From Schizosaccharomyces osmophilus (lineage: Eukaryota; Ascomycota; Schizosaccharomycetes; Schizosaccharomycetales; Schizosaccharomycetaceae), in assembly GCF_027921745.1 (NCBI RefSeq), contig NC_079238.1:434001-498000 (forward strand): a stretch of 64,000 nt of DNA. Reading direction: 5' to 3'. The position numbers and the translations under genes are program-made. The notes beneath the pieces are model-generated. The model saw only the letters and a program-made list of their open reading frames with translations. It was not told the DNA's origin and ran no database searches. Below are positions 10,778 through 21,621 of this stretch, piece after piece; the stretch's first letter is position 1; the number at the start of each line of letters is the position of its first letter.

Positions 10778-12504
10778 TTACACAAATGAAAGTTTCTGTA
10801 TACTAATCGTATTTTCATGATTCATGTACATATCGCACCAAACTTGTGAAGGATATACATCCGCAAGGTTGATTGTTTGAATATGCTGGCCATTATTATC
10901 TTTTTCATTATATTCCAAAAAGCCAGAAATATCCGTCTGTTGGTATTCCGTAGCTCTTGGATGTAAAGAGGCCGAAATCTTGTCATTAAACTGGTCCATC
11001 ACGAGTATCCGAAAAGATAAATCGCGCTTATTGCTTGTTGATTCTACAGACGGCGAAGGCATAGAAAAGACATCGAGCTGCAGAGGTAAAACTTTGATAT
11101 GACCTTGAGTATGTGGACGTAAGTTTTTTAGACTTTTCAAATCATTCCTTAAACAACTTGAATTTAATGGACAATTTAGCTGCGATACTGTGAATGGTTA
11201 GTACACTTTGCTCTTCTTTCCTAACCTTACTTGATATGAGATTTGAGTCCAAAGAAACCGTGTATTTTTCTTTGCAATTGGAATCCCGTTTTAACAAAGT
11301 TGCGACTATCTGCTCCCCAGGTACGATGTTTTGAACAAATTTTTCTGTAGATAGCTTAATTTCCTTGGGTCCATTTGAACAATCAAGACTTATGAGGCCA
11401 GGGTAAACTGATACAACACGACCAGTTATCCAAACGTGCTCATCAGTGTCATCTTGTTCAGGTTCCTCTATGGAAGACATAATTGCAATCATTCCTTCCT
11501 GCCACTGCGTTGTCTTTTCCCAAAATGTATTCCAATACGGCAGGATGAAATACTGCCCACAATCCAACAAGTTAGGAAAATCGACAAAATTTCCCCTAAA
11601 CTCTAAGGTAAGCTGATCCGAAGAATCAGTAAGTAACTCTTCTTTTGTTCCAAAAACTTTGTCGACTGGTCGAAGAAAAACCGATCGTACTTCATCTCCA
11701 TTTTGTTCGGCTAGACTTATGTCCAAAATCAAGAAAACCCCATGATCCTTTAATTCTAATACTGTTTGCATCAATGAAAAAAATGGATCAGTACCAAGGG
11801 TGGGTAGGAAATAAGTCGTAGGTAAGAATTGCAGTTTTCTCCTCAAAAACCATTTTGGGTGTAAGTTTGCCCTCGAAAACCGAACAATAGACTGAATTAA
11901 TTTCAAGTTAGCTCTCAATTATTGCGTGCTGATTCTTTTTTTGCATACGCGTTTCAGTATATCAAATGGACTATGAAATAGCAAGTAGTAGGACGAGTGC
12001 AACATCAAATCGCAGGTATTTTTCCTTCTGTCCTTTAATTGTAAAGTAGGAAGAGGATGATAATAATAATCAGCGCACTCTAGCTCAAAACTATTTTCGA
12101 ACTGGACGTCAAATTCAGAGTCTTTGACAGACTCCAGAGTTGAAAATCCTAAAAAGCAAAAAGGGTTAGACAAAAGTCCCTTGTTTTTAACATCCACTCT
12201 TAGAATACTTACGATCTTCATGATACAATCGCTCGGTGCACTACTAGCAAATTAGTACTAAATTTTCAAGACTTGTACATACCGTTAGCTCAAGCTCATT
12301 CAGTAAGATAGCCCATGTAATGCCTGAAGGGTATTCTTCAAATAGATTAAGAATATTGTTAATGATCCTTTATATAAGATTAGTATTGCGAAGTACTAGC
12401 CAAGCTATTTACCAATTCTCTTCTATGGATACATTATTTTCGCTTTTCACGAGGCTTTTTTCAAGCTTTTCTTTTATTTCTTTAGTTAAATTCTCAAAAT
12501 TCAT
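10778..12504 (-). CDS. cdc24: DNA replication protein Cdc24 (fission-yeast type)
   Basis: I join six exons: 12504-12413, 12367-12283, 12240-12213, 12148-11949, 11891-11231 and 11187-10778, giving 491 residues. Every intron starts GTAAGT/GTAAAT/GTATGT/GTATGC/GTAAGG and the phases agree throughout; the CTAGTAG acceptor of exon 3 must use the second AG to stay open. S. pombe Cdc24 (about 501 residues) is a replication factor that works with the Dna2 nuclease in Okazaki fragment processing; it is unrelated to the budding-yeast GEF of that name. The sequence itself has no motif that I can name beyond beta-rich, OB-like stretches, so the identity rests on length, exon richness and its place beside brr6 and the lipase-like gene. 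Confidence 0.75.
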
Positions 12505-13084
12505 TCGTTTTCTTCGGTTTATGGCATGAACATGAATTTACAAAGGGAACATTGAGGTTCACATACAAGTACATGCTTTTGCATCTTGAACATTTACTAC
12601 GAAATGAGCTTGAGGAACTAAACTATCAATAATATACATAAAGAGAATATATTTCAATCTATTTCCACTGAATTCTTTTACAAGAAAAACGAGATGAAAA
12701 AGAAAACTTAAAAACAAACAAATTCATCACAACAAAGGCAAAGCGAATATTTATACATTATTGATACTTTATAAGTATCTTTCATCAAAACCCAAAAGAC
12801 AAATCGTTACATGGATATGACAAATTGTCTGGGTACGTTAACATATGTCTGAACGCGAGCAGTTCAACCAACCCAAGCAACCTTCGAGCATTTTAAAACG
12901 CAATTTTACACATCATGACAGAGGCTAGCGGTAGCCCAAGTAACCCAAATAAGCACAGTTGTAACTTTTTTTTTTTTCTTCTTTCCCAGTTTATGCTTCA
13001 ACGTATAGCTGTTTTCAAAGAGTAAATTCATAACACACGTGAGGAAATCCATTGAGCCTAGTCGACAAAGCAGGCAGACGGCTT
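12505..13084. other. intergenic downstream of a small broken frame, upstream of cdc24
   Basis: This 580-base AT-rich segment holds the cdc24 promoter. On the plus strand 12845-12928 is a 27-codon frame (MSEREQFNQPKQPSSILKR start) with protein-like composition but no splice or family support. Confidence 0.4.
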
Positions 13085-13406
13085 TTAAAAGATTCCATCA
13101 TCTTCAAGTAGTTCCGAGTCAGGAACGATAAATCTAGGAATTTTTGGGCCGGAAACTGCTCTAACAACACCTAGTAATATCCTCGAAAAAGAGCTAGGTC
13201 TATCAGATACATCTATCGGACCGTCCGTTGTATTCAATACTACCTCCGTAAATCAACATTCGAAATAATAGAAACTACATCGCCTATGTTCTCAATGTGA
13301 TATGACTTGCCGAGTACATTAATAGCTAATTTCCTGTCAGATAGCCTTCCGCTATATCTTTAGAATTGAGAGCGTTCTCCATTAGTTTGTAATTCTCTGG
13401 AGCCAT
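13085..13406 (-). pseudogene. broken small protein gene, family unknown
   Basis: Minus-strand translation from an ATG at 13406 to a stop at 13085 gives protein-like text in three successive reading frames: MAPENYKLMENALNSKD, then VLGKSYHIENIGDVVSI, then IPRFIVPDSELLEDDGIF. No GT-AG intron accounts for the frame changes. The segment is therefore a recently decayed gene, or an intact one disturbed by assembly errors. I do not recognise the family. It sits 140 bases downstream of the lipase-like gene on the same strand. Confidence 0.45.
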
Positions 13407-13440
13407 ACTTGAAAGCGCGAGGAATGTGTTAGGAAAGAAA

Positions 13441-13464
13441 AGCAAAAAAAAAAAAAAAAAAAAA
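13441..13464. repeat. poly-A tract
   Basis: A run of about 18 A follows GAAAAGCAAA between the broken small frame and the lipase-like gene. It is simple sequence only. Confidence 0.8.
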
Positions 13465-13545
13465 GGAAAGTAAGCATAATGAATAAAGAAGGTGGTGTTA
13501 CACTGTCTTCACGTTTTACTTGGTTAGCCCGTTCAGTTGGCATCA

Positions 13546-14664
13546 TTAGTTCACCTTTTTTGAAGTATTTATATGATTAAGCCACCCAGCAATCAAATCT
13601 CCAGTTGCAAGCGTTCTGGGAGAACTAAACTTATAAAAATAAGGCACAGTGCCCGCAAGGCTCATAGTTTTGTGTAAAGTAGGGTCAGTTTGTTTAGCAG
13701 CGTCTTCAGAATTGTTGTCTGGAAATCCAGGAATCAAAGTGAATGTATGGACAGATTGCTTAATAGACCACTGCAAGTCCCGGTTATTCCTAGGGGCAAG
13801 GGCGAACAAACCGTGAATCGTGTCAGCGGGCAACTCATTAGAGAGACATTCCATAACCACTGCGGCACCAGTGTCTTCACCTACAGCATATAACTGACTG
13901 GGATCACCATGGAAGCAGTGGATACACTCCGAAATCCATTCTACACAAAGTTTTATAAACAAAACGGATTCAGAAGTGGAATATCTAGGAGGTTGTGCAT
14001 AATTGGGGACTACAACAACAAAACCAAGAGAGGCAAGGTACGGTATAATGACAGATTCAGCCTTGTTACGGCCACAAGCCCATAATACTACGGGATGATT
14101 TTTAGATTTGTCATCTGGAGAGAAGACATTCAAAAGCAGATGGCTCTTGTAAACCAATCTTTCCGCATTATTTTTAGCTAGCAGCCAATTTGGAAGGTAT
14201 GAAATATAAGGATACCGCAGGATGGATCCAGAAGCAACATTCACTGAAAGTCGACCAATATGCTTTGTCAACATAAAACCACTTTTACTGGAAACTGTAC
14301 TAGAAGAGAAAAGTTTTTCGTTTACATCGTCTAGATGATAAGCTCCGATAACATTTGCAACAATCAAAGAAAGCAAGGAGCCTAAGCCAAACATGTCCAG
14401 AAAAAATACTTTACCATAGACAGAAGAAGAAGAAGCTCCTAACTTGTCTGCAAAAAGCATGATCAGGAACTTGACACTAGCAAATTCCAATGACTTTTCA
14501 GAAACAAATGCTGATAGAGAAGCAACATTGTACTTTGAAACACCCGGGTAGAATTTAGGGATCAGCTTGGAGAGAAATTTATGAACTTCTAGCTGGAACG
14601 CTGAAACAATAAACAAAGAAGAAACTGCTACCCAAATAGCATAGCATATAATAGTTAGTCCCAT
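13546..14664 (-). CDS. membrane-anchored alpha/beta hydrolase-like protein lacking the nucleophile
   Basis: A single exon of 372 residues. An N-terminal membrane segment (ICYAIWVAVSSLFIVSAF) and a second hydrophobic stretch near 95-110 precede an alpha/beta-hydrolase fold (HPVVLWACGRN, YLASLGFVVVVPNYAQPPRYS). The nucleophile elbow, normally GxSxG, reads GEDTGAA with Asp at residue 264, and the oxyanion loop HGGG is replaced by WACGRN. Catalysis of the usual esterase type is therefore doubtful. In S. pombe the slot between cdc24 and nnt1 holds a predicted esterase/lipase, which this most likely matches. It may be a pseudo-enzyme of the ER or another endomembrane. Confidence 0.7.
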   Translation of the reverse strand: MGLTIICYAIWVAVSSLFIVSAFQLEVHKFLSKLIPKFYPGVSKYNVASLSAFVSEKSLEFASVKFLIMLFADKLGASSSSVYGKVFFLDMFGLGSLLSLIVANVIGAYHLDDVNEKLFSSSTVSSKSGFMLTKHIGRLSVNVASGSILRYPYISYLPNWLLAKNNAERLVYKSHLLLNVFSPDDKSKNHPVVLWACGRNKAESVIIPYLASLGFVVVVPNYAQPPRYSTSESVLFIKLCVEWISECIHCFHGDPSQLYAVGEDTGAAVVMECLSNELPADTIHGLFALAPRNNRDLQWSIKQSVHTFTLIPGFPDNNSEDAAKQTDPTLHKTMSLAGTVPYFYKFSSPRTLATGDLIAGWLNHINTSKKVN

Positions 14665-15617
14665 TCTGTCAAGATCCTGACTTTGTTTCCGCTACTAAAG
14701 CATGGCTGGTTAATAAAATGTTTTTTAAATTTTAGTGTACTATATAAACAGGAAACGTATTTAAAGTCACTGCTTAAGATAAATGAATTATTGAGAAGAA
14801 ATGTCAACTTTCAAGACCCCTGCACCGTAACCATCGTGTCACTGAGACTTGGAACTCTTTTCATTCAATAAATGAATAAAAAGTAGAAATTGAAGTTCTT
14901 CAGTACACTGCTTAGATTCCTGGAAGGCGCATATGATTATCATCATCAAGTTGGCATTCACAATTCCAGTACCTGCAACATATTGCAGGATTTTAAGAGA
15001 AATTAAAGTAAAAGCGACTCTCAATAACTTATTTCTATAATAAAACTATACTTACCAAAAGCGTTTCAACAAAGTATATGGAAAGAGTATAAGGGGAGAG
15101 TCGGTGCATGTACAACACCAGAGAAATGGTCAGTTTATATGAAAATGGGCTGAAAACTAAAAAAGTCTTTCAATATATTTTAATGCACTATAGGCATAAC
15201 AATAAAAGAATAACGACATTAGTATGCGCTACCAAGCGTTTCATTGAATTTTCGTGAAGAGTGATCATTGACGCATTCTGCAAAAGATTGGGCGTAAACA
15301 ACTTCATTAACGAAAATGGATGAACAACATTATGAATTTAAGATCAATCTTGGGTTTGATCAACTATTTAAAGAAATTTGGGTTCAGTATCTTGAGAAGA
15401 CAGAGTAGAGTGCAAATGCATGGCGAAATCCAACGATGCAATATGTCTTGGAGAATAAATGAAAAGATTAAAAACAACTCTACATAAAAAAAAATAAAAT
15501 AGAAAGATCAAGAATGAACGCAAATACTATTCCGTAGCATAAAATCCTAAAGATTTCACAACTCAAATTCTATTCATATCGAGGGCCAAAAAAGAAAAGG
15601 TAATGATATAGTAAGAT
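14665..15617. other. intergenic, lipase-like gene upstream to nnt1 3' side
   Basis: About 950 bases. A possible minus-strand intron (donor GTAAGT near 15055, acceptor ATATGTTGCAG near 14973) would lead into a short frame reading NCECQLDDDNHMRLPGI, but no complete gene could be built. Nothing else was recognised. Confidence 0.35.
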
Positions 15618-15827
15618 TTAATAGAGTATAAAAATAAATAAAACCCGGAACCCAAAATCTGTAGTATCATGTTTAGATGTAACAGAGCTACTTTTATCGA
15701 AGAGGCATTCATTAAAAGCATCATATGCATTAGCCAGGCCCAGCGCCTTATCCGCAGTTGGAAAGTCCCTAAAGTTTTAAATAAAGCGGAAGGTCTCGAC
15801 TTATCTTGCATATATATCTTTTAGCTC

Positions 15828-16669
15828 TTACCCGTGAAGTAAACGCATTGTATAGCCATGAACAGTAGCACGAACTTCACGGGCGCCCTGATCATGCTCA
15901 AACATGGGGTCCCTTTTCTCCTCTACTATTTTTTCTACCTCAAACCCATGCTCTTTTGCAATATCAAAAAAAAGCAGGTCCTTATTAGCGAAATGAGGGC
16001 GATGGTGAGTGAAAAACACATAAGCAATTGCATTCTTATTATCACCCATGGCTGCTTTGCAGGAACGGACTAATTTTGCTTGTTCAGTGTGGTTGAATAC
16101 CAAATCTGACAGCAGTAAAACATCAAAATATTGACCCTGTGAAAGACCACCATAATTTCGCAGGTCTTGAACATCGGATCCCCATAAATAACCCACAGCA
16201 GATGCCTTACCTTCAATTTCTTGATATCTTTTCATATTTTGTTCAAGATTTTGAATAAGAGGGAGATCTGGATAGTCTGAGCACACAACATGTTTGGCGC
16301 CATCGAAAGCTGATACAACAGAGGGCAAGCCAGCACCTGCTCCAAACTCCAAAACAACCTTTCCCTGAACAATTTCCGGATGGGCATCGATGAAATTTGA
16401 TAGCACGATACCACTATTCCACAAGTAGTGCGCCCATAGAGAATGGGATCCTACGAGTTGTAGTTCAACTTCTTTTGGTCTGATTTACAAAGTTAGATAT
16501 GAAAAATCTTAAAATAAAAGAAGAGATGAAACTAAGGACGGGAAAAGGAAACATACCCACTAGGACAAGTCTTTCGCTCATGAAGAACCGTTTTGGGGGG
16601 AGGAGTAGAAGGACGAAAGCCTTCTGGCTCTTCAAACATATTAAACCCTTCAAAATCTAATTCTGTCAT
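15828..16669 (-). CDS. nnt1: Protein N-terminal and lysine methyltransferase Efm7 (Nnt1)
   Basis: Exon 1 (16669-16557) encodes MTELDFEGFNMFEEPEG and onward. A 77-nt intron (GTATGT ... TCTAACTTTGTAAATCAG) leads to exon 2 (16479-15828), giving 254 residues. The SAM-binding motif is VVLEFGAGAGLPS, followed by CSDYPDLPLIQNL and LLLSDLVFNHTEQ, the family-16 methyltransferase pattern. Efm7 methylates the N-terminal glycine and adjacent lysine of eEF1A; older annotation called it nicotinamide N-methyltransferase. The length agrees with S. pombe Nnt1 (about 255). A donor (GG|GTAAGA) overlaps the stop and could splice to a further open exon at 15768-15618, listed as a finding. Confidence 0.88.
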
Positions 16670-17397
16670 ATTCAAAAGTACTAATTTTCGTCGACGTTGT
16701 CAGATTGAAACAGATCACTTTTTTTTATAGTGTAGAGCCTAAGGTATTGTTGGAAAAGTATCATGATCATAATTAAAAAGCAACTCTAAGCTGGTAGAAA
16801 ATGAAAAGAAGAGAAGATAGATTCATTAAATTGTTTATATTTGTAGTTTTAAATACAGTTTCGGTGTTTTTGTAACTGCACATAAAACCTCCGCTACGTA
16901 GAGGACTTTTTGTTTTTCTAATATTTAGAGTATCGAAAACACTGAACATGAGCACTATAAACATTTTGGAAGAATCCAAACATTGACTGAATGTATGTGT
17001 GGTTGCAACAAAGAAATGAAATAAATATTGAGGAAGCGTCATGAGCAAGTGTTCCGAGCATATGGTTGTAAAGAAAGAAACGTAAAAAGAAGAAAGAAAG
17101 AAAATTAAGAAAGGAGAAGGAAAAGGGTGGCAGCAAGGGAAGCATTCATAACTTATAAGAGAGAAAATATATGGCCAAAATAAAAGAAAATCACAAATCG
17201 ACAAGGTGGTTTTTCTGTATTGAAAAAAAAATAAAAATAGGAAAGAAAAAGATGTTTTAGAGAAGTAGTATAGATAAAACATCGCGGAACCAATTTGTAA
17301 TTGAAAACATCCAAGAAATTACAAAACAAATAGCAAGGAAGAATATCACATCAACAAACAGGAGCCAAGAGGTTGAAGAAAAGCTTTTTTCTGTTAT
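16670..17397. other. intergenic, nnt1 promoter and pvg1 3' region
   Basis: About 730 AT- and purine-rich bases. Long antiparallel open frames here come from skewed composition (repeated GAAAGAAAG runs read as Phe/Leu on the other strand). No gene is supported. Confidence 0.5.
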
Positions 17398-18606
17398 TTA
17401 AATGTACTGTTGCATTTTCCATTCCAGTAAAGTGTCGACGGCTTTCTCGGGAGAATCGACGATGACACTTACACCATCGGAAGTACAACCACGAAGCCAA
17501 GTATTATGATAGTTTGTAATTTTTTTCATTTCTGAATCCTCGATGACAATGTGGGGGATACCCATTAATGTGGAAAGAATGTGTGCATGGAGACGATCAG
17601 TAATGACGGCTTTGTGAGAGGCTAAGAATTGTGCACCAGAAAGAAAGCGCGATTTGCCTTTGATATCAAAAGTAGCATCTGGATTCCTAACTTCTTCGGG
17701 GTCCCAACCGAGCCAGTCCTCGACAGAGTAAGTGACATTGTGGGAAGTCAAACCTTGTTGATACAAGGATTCGGAGGAGTGTTGCTGGCCTCCTTCCTTG
17801 TCAAGGCGGGCAAGAATTAAGACATCAGACTTGATAGGAGTTGATTCTCGAATATGGGAAAGGTCGCCCATGAAAAAGACAATATCAGGAGTGAGAAGGA
17901 GTTCGTTGTCTTTACCAAACCCGTCGACGCCAATGAGATAGCTTTGACGATCACGGAAGGCAAGTTGAATTTGAGGATGCTCGGCGTAGAGATTCGCTGT
18001 CTCTTGCAAGGCTGCTTCCCCGTTGTACCAAATTGACTGGGGAAAAGAGATAAACTTGCCGTTGGGGAAGTCGCGAATCACGTCTTCACGAAGTTGTTGA
18101 TGATCGGGGTATATGTCTCCAAAGTTGCCTCCACCATGAAAAGCAAAAGCAAACACTTCGGGGGAGGATTCCTGGACAATGGCTTGGAGGTCAGATGTGC
18201 TATAATCAGATTGGGACGCGCAGATGTAGACGACTTCAATGCCAAGGCCCTCTAAAAGGTCACGCTCAGCAACGTAAATGGCACTGTCACCCTTGTTTGG
18301 ATGGTCGGGAAAGCCGATCAGCGCGACCTTTCTGATACCCTCAAAGGAATGCTTGTAAAAAGTAAAGAGGACATTCTTTTGAAACGAAATGGTCGACTCG
18401 CATTGTGCGCTGTTTTTCACAGGCGCCTTCATGAAAAGCGATTTTCTGTTGTTAGGTTCGTGAATTTTGGGCGAACTGAGACTCGTTGGGTTTTTTATTG
18501 TCTGCATGTCGGTTCGTGTGAGCCCATAGAGGAACAGCAAGATAGAAATGGTTGCCAAAGTGACAAGTAAGAGGTATTTGTAACGAATATTGATTGTAAC
18601 AGGCAT
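17398..18606 (-). CDS. pvg1: Pyruvyltransferase of cell-surface galactomannan
   Basis: A single exon of 402 residues. A type II membrane anchor (YLLLVTLATISILLFLYGL, residues 10-30) places the enzyme in the Golgi. A stem of about 60 residues precedes the polysaccharide pyruvyl transferase domain: ALIGFPDHPNKGDSAIYVAE, FAFHGGGNFGDIYPDH, FPQSIWYN, ITDRLHAHILSTLMGIPHIV. Pvg1 transfers pyruvate from phosphoenolpyruvate to terminal beta-linked galactose on N-glycans, giving the fission yeast surface its negative charge. Length matches S. pombe Pvg1 (401). The order nnt1-pvg1 is conserved. Confidence 0.95.
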   Translation of the reverse strand: MPVTINIRYKYLLLVTLATISILLFLYGLTRTDMQTIKNPTSLSSPKIHEPNNRKSLFMKAPVKNSAQCESTISFQKNVLFTFYKHSFEGIRKVALIGFPDHPNKGDSAIYVAERDLLEGLGIEVVYICASQSDYSTSDLQAIVQESSPEVFAFAFHGGGNFGDIYPDHQQLREDVIRDFPNGKFISFPQSIWYNGEAALQETANLYAEHPQIQLAFRDRQSYLIGVDGFGKDNELLLTPDIVFFMGDLSHIRESTPIKSDVLILARLDKEGGQQHSSESLYQQGLTSHNVTYSVEDWLGWDPEEVRNPDATFDIKGKSRFLSGAQFLASHKAVITDRLHAHILSTLMGIPHIVIEDSEMKKITNYHNTWLRGCTSDGVSVIVDSPEKAVDTLLEWKMQQYI

Positions 18607-19511
18607 ACTCGTTGTGTACCAAAATGGATATAGCAGCTAGTTCAATGACACAATTGAAAAGAGAGGAGAACGAATGAAGAATGAGAAAGAAACAAGAATT
18701 AAGGAAAACACATCCAAAAGTGAATTCAATCCACGAAGTCGAAAAGTCGTTTTCGCCGGTGCAAAAAGAAATTCTGAAGATATGGACCGGATCTACAAAC
18801 GAATTTCAATAGGAATAAAAAGAGACTATGAAATTCTTATTTACAAAGCAAAAACTACGAAAAAGATCCACGGTCTGAAGGTGTATTTTCCCAGAAAAAA
18901 TTATGTGCGGAGGTTAGATCAGATATCGGTACTCGGATTTCTTTATAAAGCAAAAGCACTCTGAACTGCTCGTATCAATGGATAAAATAAACTATTGCCT
19001 ATAAAAATAGTTTAACGAACAGATTTGGTAAAATTGGAATTATAAATTTTTATTTTATCCTTACTTCTTATATAATAGGAATGGTACTTTTCGGCAGGTC
19101 GTGCCAGGCGTTTGTTTACAGAAAAGTGTGTGGTTTCACTTGAATTATTTTCAATAGGTACAACTATCGCAAAATGAAACGACTAGAGAAACACATTTCA
19201 GTTAATTTAATCCGTATGTTTCATACCTCTTGAGCAAGGAGGATTCAACTGGCGTACAAAGAATTTAGACTCATGCATCACTTGAAAAAGATTTCTTAGG
19301 AAACTCTCTCAAATAATAGTCTATCTACTCTATTCCTCTGCTACTACGAGTAGGTGTACCTTTTTACTCATTCACTTTACTTGCGATCATCAAATATTTC
19401 TATTGATTATGCATACATAAAGAATCTATTGTCGTCGTCGTCATTGAACATGCGTAAAGTTATATGCGTCAATCCAACCACACTGTATTTTTCTAAAAAG
19501 TTTTGAGATCC
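18607..19511. other. intergenic, pvg1 promoter and dehydrogenase 3' region
   Basis: About 900 bases. A 96-codon plus-strand frame (18674-18964) is strongly basic and low in hydrophobic residues, has no family resemblance, and begins 67 bases from the pvg1 start; I do not call it. A short TCG-repeat lies near 19431-19445. Confidence 0.45.
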
Positions 19512-20732
19512 TCACTTGGCAGCAGTAATGACCTTGGTAAGCTCATAAGACTTGACAGCATCCATAAAGTCGGATTGGATAGCGGACTTGGGGCCCTTAC
19601 CCTCGGCAGCTTCTAAGAAGGCCTTGAATTCAGCGTAGTAAGGATCATCACCAGGGTAGTGGTACTTTTGCTCGCTGTCGGATTCAGGGGAACGAACGTA
19701 AAGGACGGGATCACCATAAAGATCAACGATGCGAAGGTAGTAGCCATCGGCTTGAACTTCAATGCAAGTGTCGTACTTTGTACCTTGAAGGGTAATGTTG
19801 TGGGTGAAAGAACCTACACCGCCTTCCTTGTACTTCCAGACGGCAGCGGTGAAACGGGGGATACGCTCGTGAGGAGGAACCTCCTTTTCTTCGTCAAAGG
19901 GCATGGCAGACAACTTACCAGGCGCGTCGTCCCAGTTGACACGCTGAACACGAACGGTGCTAGTGTCGACATCACCACCGAAGAAGCGAGACAAATCGCA
20001 AAAGTGAGTACCCTGCTCAACGACAGGGCCACCGGATTGCGACATGACCCACCAGAACACCTTGGAGTTATGGACATAGGCAGAGTTGTACTTGGCTATG
20101 GTGCTGACAACCTTGAGGTTCTTTTCACGAATGATATCCTTGGCCTTTTGAACGACCTTCAAGTAACGAAGCATGTAACCGACGGAGATGATGGCTTCGT
20201 TTGGAATTTGCTTGGCGACGGCAAAGGCGTCTTCCACGGGAGCAGCGGAAATGGGCTTTTCGATGAAAAGAGCGGCTTTGGGGAATCGTTTCAAAAGGGC
20301 AAGCTCCATGTCAGCTCCTGGAGCAGTGGAACCATGGGTTTCGGGTGGAATTCCGATGATGAAAGCATGAGGGAGTTCACCGGGATGTTCAGTCAAGTAT
20401 TTGATGTACTCGTCGGGAGAGTAAAATTCTTGAACAGTGTTGTAACAAGTAGCATAAGGACTTTCGGCCTTTTTCTTCAAGACACGTTCGTGAGAGGTCT
20501 TGTGGGGAGAAAGAAGGGCAATCACCTTAAGACGATGACCAAGAACCAATTCGAGTTTTTCAGAGTTGTTCCAAGGGCCTTCGGCAGAGCCAAAGTTGAT
20601 ACCACCACAACCAAAGATGGCACAAGTGAATGGTGGTCCATGATCAAAGTTTGTTCTTTCGGAAATACGAGAAGATACCTCGTGCTTGGCAAAGTTGAAG
20701 GCCTTGACTGCTTGATCCTTGAAGTGATCCAT
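19512..20732 (-). CDS. Gfo/Idh/MocA-family NAD(P)-dependent oxidoreductase
   Basis: A single exon of 406 residues from the first true ATG (MDHFKDQAVKAF). A Rossmann-type start CAIFGCGGINFG lies near residue 33, followed by the hallmark EKPISAAPVEDA (the EKP lysine of the family) and a C-terminal beta-sheet domain with HFCDLSRFFGG. Members oxidise or reduce sugars, inositols and related polyols; the substrate here is unknown. In S. pombe an NAD-binding dehydrogenase-family gene (SPACUNK4.17) lies next to the trehalose synthase-like gene that follows here. Codon use is strongly biased, suggesting high expression. It is divergent from the trehalose gene across 1.4 kb. Confidence 0.85.
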   Translation of the reverse strand: MDHFKDQAVKAFNFAKHEVSSRISERTNFDHGPPFTCAIFGCGGINFGSAEGPWNNSEKLELVLGHRLKVIALLSPHKTSHERVLKKKAESPYATCYNTVQEFYSPDEYIKYLTEHPGELPHAFIIGIPPETHGSTAPGADMELALLKRFPKAALFIEKPISAAPVEDAFAVAKQIPNEAIISVGYMLRYLKVVQKAKDIIREKNLKVVSTIAKYNSAYVHNSKVFWWVMSQSGGPVVEQGTHFCDLSRFFGGDVDTSTVRVQRVNWDDAPGKLSAMPFDEEKEVPPHERIPRFTAAVWKYKEGGVGSFTHNITLQGTKYDTCIEVQADGYYLRIVDLYGDPVLYVRSPESDSEQKYHYPGDDPYYAEFKAFLEAAEGKGPKSAIQSDFMDAVKSYELTKVITAAK

Positions 20733-21580
20733 ATTTACACGCACAAAAGAGAAAGAGTGTAAGAGTGAAAAAGTAGTATTCTAAATCCGAGAGAAAAAAA
20801 AAAGGTCGTAAATCGTTCGCTTCTTTATTTCTATTTATTAATCAAGAAGCAATTCTTTTATATAAATACAAGTTATGGATTATAGAGAATATATAAGGAC
20901 AAAAAGAGGTCGCAAGAAAATAAAAACACTCGTAAATCGTTTAAAAATTCGTAAAGAATCTGTTGAACGAATATAAAGCACAAGAAACGTGCTCTATATA
21001 TAACTTTTTTTTTTTCTATGTTTTCTATGAAGCCTTTACCACATACATGGAAACATCTCTATGAAATCAACCATCTGACGAAATCCCTCGTAACGTCGTT
21101 TCCATCCGGCTTCGTTCGTTATGGAGTATGTTATGTTGTATGTGCGTGTTCCATTACATACGATCCACATGCTTATGAGACAATGTCACTCCTCCTTCCT
21201 TCTTCCTTCGATTCCAAGAAGAAGATCGTCATGCAAATCCAAACGACAAAACAACAAGGATCAACGGAAACATAAGTTTGGATGACATCATAATGACACC
21301 ATCAAAACAAAGGACCTCAGAACCTTCTTGAAGGAAAAGGAAATGAGACCCCGCTTGGAGATTTGTCACTGAAAGTTTCCAAGACTGCGAGATAGTTTGA
21401 TAGGAACCGGGATGACGCAATTAAGGAAATGTCTATCGAACAAGGTTTACCTTCCCGATGTCGGTGCGGCTTTTTCGAGAAGTTTACCGGGCCATCCAGA
21501 GAAGAGGATCCCTTGTAGCAGAGGGGAAATCGAACCTAAAGTGGGATGTCGCATGAGAGGAAAAAGAGGAGAAAGAGGAG

Positions 21581-21608
21581 AGGTGAGGTGAGGTGAGGTG
21601 AGGTGAGG
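21581..21608. repeat. AGGTG pentanucleotide array
   Basis: Five perfect AGGTG units plus a partial sixth form a purine-rich array at the outer edge of the inverted-repeat structure. Confidence 0.9.
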
Positions 21609-21621
21609 GACGGAAGAGGAA

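Noticed and set aside
16773-17282. 169-codon minus-strand Phe/Leu/Ser-rich frame
   Set aside because: Explained by purine-rich simple sequence on the plus strand; no domain and no ATG context.
18674-18964. 96-codon basic plus-strand frame upstream of pvg1
   Set aside because: Lys/Arg-rich low-complexity translation in a promoter, with no relatives that I recognise and no splice sites.
19659-20762. 367-codon plus-strand frame antisense to the Gfo/Idh/MocA gene
   Set aside because: A shadow of a highly biased coding sequence; the minus-strand frame has all family motifs.
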